This document shows, in pieces, positions 6,152 through 8,357 of a stretch of 8,357 bases of DNA. The position numbers and the translations under genes were made by a program. The notes below the pieces were generated by a model. That model was given only the letters and a program-made list of their open reading frames with translations. It searched no databases and had not been told where the DNA came from. How positions within the stretch are numbered: position 1 is the stretch's first letter; every line of letters starts with the position of its first letter. Origin of the DNA: an uncultured Lentisphaeria bacterium (lineage in GTDB: Bacteria; Verrucomicrobiota; Lentisphaeria; Victivallales; UBA1829). The stretch is from assembly GCA_905197955.1 (NCBI GenBank), contig CAJKAR010000081.1, forward strand, positions 1 through 8,357. Reading direction: 5' to 3'.

Positions 6152-6897
6152 AAACGCTTGTATTGCTTCTGTTTTTCTTTGGAATCGTTTCCGCCGGAGA
6201 AATCAAAACGGATGGTACATCTTTTATTTTTCGTGCTCCGCAGAAAGTCTCCAGCAATTCCCGGATCATGATTCTGTTCGGCGGGCGCAACTGGGCGGGA
6301 GAAAAAACGCTGAACGCCTATCATTTTGATGAACTTGCCGATAAACACTCTCTTTTCCTGCTTTCTCCCTCTTTCCGTGACCGCTCGTATTGGGAGCCGG
6401 AGACGTGGTCTGGGGAAGCTCTGTTAAAAGCAATTGCTGAATTGGAGAAGCTCTATCAGCTGACACCGCAAAAAATCTATCTTTACGGTTATTCCGCCGG
6501 AGGTCAATGCGCAACACTGTTCGCAAACTGGTTGCCTGAGCGAGTCTCCGCATGGGGTGCACATGCCTGCGGTGTCTATCCGGAAACAATTCACACCAAA
6601 GCACCAGCCTTGTTGACCTGCGGACGCGAGGATTCCGCCCGTTTTCAGCTTTCTCAACTTTTTCTTTACCGCTATCGGGAGAACGGAGGGACATTGCTGT
6701 GGAAGCCTCTCGCAAGCGGCCATGATCTGTCTAAAGATGCACTTGATCTTGCCTATGCCTGGTTTGACGCCCTTTTGTCCGGCGTATCCTCAATGCAATA
6801 CGGCGAGGATGACACTTTTCAGATCGGAAAACGAATTGATGAAGAGTTTCGCAATCCGCTTTACAGCGATACAATCCGGAAATTGTGGCAAAAATGA
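6148..6897 (+). CDS. Exported alpha/beta hydrolase, copy 2 (249 aa), tandem paralog of the preceding gene
   Basis: Same architecture as its upstream neighbour. A signal peptide (residues 1-16, MKTLVLLLFFFGIVSA) is followed by MILFGGRNWAG (41-51), FLLSPSFRD (70-78), YWEPETWSG (81-89), the nucleophile elbow GYSAG with Ser116, HACGV (139-143), TCGREDSAR (157-165) with Asp162, and the His loop SGHD with His192. The triad is complete, so both copies should be active. It is 42 residues shorter than copy 1, mainly through a shorter loop after the FGGRN strand (residues 48-60), a shorter His loop, and a shorter C-terminal extension. That extension still keeps the GEDD motif and terminal Trp pattern, so the duplication covered the whole gene. 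Translation is coupled at both ends by ATGA overlaps. The pair may have diverged in substrate range or act in sequence; the target is not visible from sequence. Confidence 0.75.
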   Translation: MKTLVLLLFFFGIVSAGEIKTDGTSFIFRAPQKVSSNSRIMILFGGRNWAGEKTLNAYHFDELADKHSLFLLSPSFRDRSYWEPETWSGEALLKAIAELEKLYQLTPQKIYLYGYSAGGQCATLFANWLPERVSAWGAHACGVYPETIHTKAPALLTCGREDSARFQLSQLFLYRYRENGGTLLWKPLASGHDLSKDALDLAYAWFDALLSGVSSMQYGEDDTFQIGKRIDEEFRNPLYSDTIRKLWQK

Positions 6898-8069
6898 TGG
6901 AATTTACCTACAACGGCATGGTGCGCTGGGGCTTCGGCTTTGAGAATCCGAATCATGCGGCGGCCTTGTTCTGCGCCATATTGCCGCTTTTATGGGGGTG
7001 GAAAAAGTATCCATGGGGTGGGATTCTCTTGTCTGTCTGTTTGATTGCTGCTTTGGTTTTTACCTGCTCCAGAACGGGTTTGCTCGTTTTGTGTCTTGAA
7101 CTGGCTGTCTATGCGGTTGTTTCCGAGCGAAAAAACTGGAAATGGCTTGTCGGGCTGTTTCTTTTTGCCCTTGTTTGCACAGGAGCCATTGGTTTGTTCG
7201 GACGTTTTACTTTGGATGGAGCGATAACCAATCGTCCGCAGATCTGGCTTTCGGGATTGAAACTTTATGCGGCTAATATTGGCGGTGTTGGTGCAGGAAA
7301 TTCCGGACGGATTGCTTCTGCGTTTCTTCTTCCGGAAGGAATTCAATGCCGGACGCTGGTCAATTCCCATTTGACTTTGCTGACAGAATATGGAATTTTT
7401 GCAGGGTTGCTTTGGTTTACTTTGTGGTTCTATGCTCTGTTAACCGGTTTTCGGAAAAAGCGTGTTTGGATTGCTCTGACCGGACTTTTTATTTCTGCTG
7501 CGATGTCCACAATATTTGACGGCGGCAGCCTTTTTGTCTTTCAACCTGCGAGGTCGAATTTCTGGATGGCCTGGTTACTCCTGTTCTTCTGTTTTGCTTT
7601 GTTGCTCTTCTGCTTTTTCCATCGAATCGTGTGGAAACAACTGGGAACAGCGTTTGTAATTGCTCTTTTTATTTGCCTTGTACCGTGCATTCTCTACACT
7701 CCAGATACTCCGCGAGTTCAGGAAGAGTATCTTGTAAAAAACAGTTTGACTTCGCCTCCGCTGTTGATTTATGATTCCGAGTGGACCTTGCGCGATTTGC
7801 GTCCGTTTTGTGCAGACGGCGGAATTCTTGCATTGCAGAGCGGATTCCCTAAAGAAAAATATAAAGGACATATCAGCCGGACATTGTACTTTGGAGAAGT
7901 CTGTGCAAACGCCGCAGATTCTGCGAAGCCATTCTATTTTGTCAGTCCATCGGAGTTTGTTCGTTTTCCCCACGGTCTTGCCGGGGTTTTTCTGCCGCAA
8001 TTCGGAGATACTGAAGAATTGAAATTGCGTCTGAAAGACGCAAAAATTCCAGTCCTCCCGATGCCATGA
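6894..8069 (+). CDS. O-antigen ligase/polymerase-like membrane protein (Wzy_C type) with a C-terminal soluble domain (391 aa)
   Basis: Likely transfers or polymerises an undecaprenol-linked glycan at the outer face of the inner membrane. Family marks in order: GFGFENPNHAAAL (13-25), TCSRTG (57-62), NRPQIWLSGLKLY (113-125), GVGAGNSG (131-138) and VNSHLTLLTEYGI (156-168). Together they match the periplasmic loop and following helix of WaaL/Wzy proteins (N157, H159, E165, G167). About eight membrane helices are seen (roughly 20-36, 42-58, 60-78, 84-102, 163-185, 191-207, 224-243, 251-268). Residues 270-391 are a soluble alpha/beta-like domain I do not recognise (LLIYDSEW, GILALQSG, AGVFLPQF). 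The family's usual first several helices before the NPN motif are absent. The start is set at ATG 6894 because it overlaps the upstream stop as ATGA; GTG 6885 and ATG 6897 are alternatives. No Shine-Dalgarno is seen, so translation relies on coupling. Confidence 0.7.
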   Translation: MMEFTYNGMVRWGFGFENPNHAAALFCAILPLLWGWKKYPWGGILLSVCLIAALVFTCSRTGLLVLCLELAVYAVVSERKNWKWLVGLFLFALVCTGAIGLFGRFTLDGAITNRPQIWLSGLKLYAANIGGVGAGNSGRIASAFLLPEGIQCRTLVNSHLTLLTEYGIFAGLLWFTLWFYALLTGFRKKRVWIALTGLFISAAMSTIFDGGSLFVFQPARSNFWMAWLLLFFCFALLLFCFFHRIVWKQLGTAFVIALFICLVPCILYTPDTPRVQEEYLVKNSLTSPPLLIYDSEWTLRDLRPFCADGGILALQSGFPKEKYKGHISRTLYFGEVCANAADSAKPFYFVSPSEFVRFPHGLAGVFLPQFGDTEELKLRLKDAKIPVLPMP

Positions 8070-8111
8070 GTTGAATTTTTATATATTTTGTCGGTAATGT
8101 CCAAGAAAATC

Positions 8112-8147
8112 CGTACATCTAGCGGGATAAAGACTTTGCAATGTACG
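8112..8147. repeat. Short inverted repeat beside the tandem repeat
   Basis: CGTACAT (8112-8118) and ATGTACG (8141-8147) are exact inverted copies separated by 22 bases. The right arm runs into the first 28-bp unit. It could be a weak hairpin or a protein-binding site; there is no T-run, so it is not a terminator. Confidence 0.35.
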
Positions 8148-8202
8148 TATCTCCCCAGTCACCCCCATGCCAGAGTATCTCCCCAGTCACCCCCATGCCA
8201 GA
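8147..8202 (+). repeat. Perfect 28-bp direct repeat, two adjacent copies, resembling the IS terminus
   Basis: Units 8147-8174 and 8175-8202 are identical and directly adjacent. Each starts GTATCTCCCCAGTCACCC and ends CATGCCAGA. The pattern GTA...CCCAG.CA.CCCCATG is shared with the terminal repeat at 8208, and more loosely with 8248-8269. They lie outside the predicted element end, so they may be relic ends of a related element or extra transposase-binding units. Confidence 0.9.
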
Positions 8203-8207
8203 AGTCA

Positions 8208-8232
8208 GTAAGCGCCCAGCCAGCCCCATGGT
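8208..8232 (+). repeat. Terminal inverted repeat of the right IS66-like end
   Basis: Begins GTAAGCG and ends CCCCATGGT. It is inverted relative to 231-255 with a single mismatch at base 5, nearly 8 kb away. Similarity falls off directly after base 25 (GATGG here, AAAGG there), which marks the repeat's inner edge. Confidence 0.85.
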
Positions 8233-8247
8233 GATGGTGGATCGAGG

Positions 8248-8269
8248 GTATGCGCCCAGTGAGGGCCAT
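8248..8269 (+). repeat. Subterminal degenerate copy of the IS end motif
   Basis: GTATGCGCCCAGTGAGGGCC and the following AT share GTA..CGCCCAG and CCAT with the terminal repeat at 8208, starting 40 bases further in. Together with units at 8147, 8175 and 8208 this makes four spaced motifs (28, 33 and 40 bases apart), possibly a transposase-binding array. Confidence 0.5.
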
Positions 8270-8330
8270 CTGGATTTGAGGCAGACAGCGTGGTATGTTC
8301 TTCCACAAACCGGAATAATGGGAGGACGGC

Positions 8331-8357
8331 ATGGGACGTGAAGGACGAGATTATTGG
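8331..8357 (+). CDS. tnpA: Start of a probable IS66 accessory gene tnpA (first 9 codons, partial)
   Basis: ATG 8331 is preceded by GGAGG (8321-8325) at a 5-base spacing, the best ribosome-binding site near this end. The visible residues are MGREGRDYW. IS66 TnpA proteins commonly open with a basic stretch and a tyrosine/tryptophan pair before a helix-turn-helix region (the ..W...SGLSQ.. segment), so the start fits, but nine residues cannot identify a family. The call leans on the GTAA-type terminal repeat about 120 bases upstream. An overlapping open frame at 8141-8341 crosses the repeats and is not believed. Confidence 0.45.

Larger units (their letters stand above)
8208..8357 (+). mobile_element. 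Left end of an IS66-family-like insertion sequence (partial, runs off the right edge)
   Basis: The boundary is placed at 8208, where GTAAGCGCCC begins the 25-bp repeat mirrored at 231-255. Inside the end are a degenerate second copy of the repeat motif (8248-8269), a non-coding leader, GGAGG at 8321-8325 and the first codons of a transposition gene. The GTAA tip and the MGREGRDYW start both fit IS66, whose first gene tnpA follows the left end at about this distance. The 8 bases before the end are AGAAGTCA (8200-8207), which should recur at the far end if the element inserted cleanly. Confidence 0.6.

Noticed and set aside
8070..8100. Promoter TTGAAT (8071-8076) with TAATGT (8095-8100) after the last gene
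   Set aside because: Both hexamers are weak, spacing is 18, and no gene begins in a suitable place before the IS boundary.
8147..8269. CRISPR array
   Set aside because: Two units are directly adjacent with no spacer, the others are degenerate, and all resemble the IS terminus.
8141..8341. 66-codon plus-strand frame across the 28-bp repeats
   Set aside because: It runs through the tandem repeats and the IS boundary; its apparent protein repeats (SPQSPPC, SPVTPMP) are just the DNA repeat translated.

Overview
The window looks like a bacterial accessory island bounded on both sides by ends of an IS66-family-like insertion sequence. Four predicted gene products lie between the ends: a Sec-exported RHS/YD-repeat protein, a small exported protein and two exported serine hydrolases. 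They are followed by a polytopic membrane protein of the O-antigen ligase/polymerase type. Sec signal peptides, an envelope-polysaccharide enzyme and moderate GC fit a Gram-negative bacterium. A PVC-group (for example Lentisphaerota-like) host is only a guess from the style of the proteins; no rRNA or tRNA is present to test it.

Layout. 1-255 is one end of a mobile element, closing with a 25-bp terminal repeat (231-255). 256-664 holds no convincing gene. A near-consensus sigma70 promoter (665-693) precedes the RHS gene (737-4558, 1273 aa). This gene encodes a signal peptide, an N-terminal beta region, a long YD-repeat shell, an RHS core domain ending in IDFLGG, and a 193-residue Ser/Thr/Ala/Tyr-rich tip. 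The tip reads to me like an aerolysin/ETX-MTX2-type pore-forming beta domain. Five bases after the stop, 4564-5220 encodes a secreted protein with two MORN-2/YwqK-like motifs, the best candidate immunity protein. After a 55-bp gap come two paralogous alpha/beta hydrolases (5276-6151 and 6148-6897), then the O-antigen-ligase-like gene (6894-8069). The last two junctions are 4-base ATGA overlaps, so the three genes are probably one translationally coupled unit.

8070-8207 is non-coding and includes a perfect 28-bp tandem duplication. From 8208 a second mobile-element end begins. It starts GTAAGCG, matches the inverted complement of 231-255 at 24 of 25 positions, and leads to a Shine-Dalgarno sequence and the first nine codons of a probable IS66 tnpA.

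How the genes may work together (inference): the RHS protein is Sec-exported and has no PAAR or T6SS-type N-terminus. It could be a surface or secreted polymorphic toxin whose tip perforates membranes, with the exported neighbour protecting the producer's own envelope. The hydrolase pair and the Wzy/WaaL-like protein form a second, envelope-directed module of unknown substrate. The two outward-lying IS ends raise the possibility that the whole segment moves as cargo.
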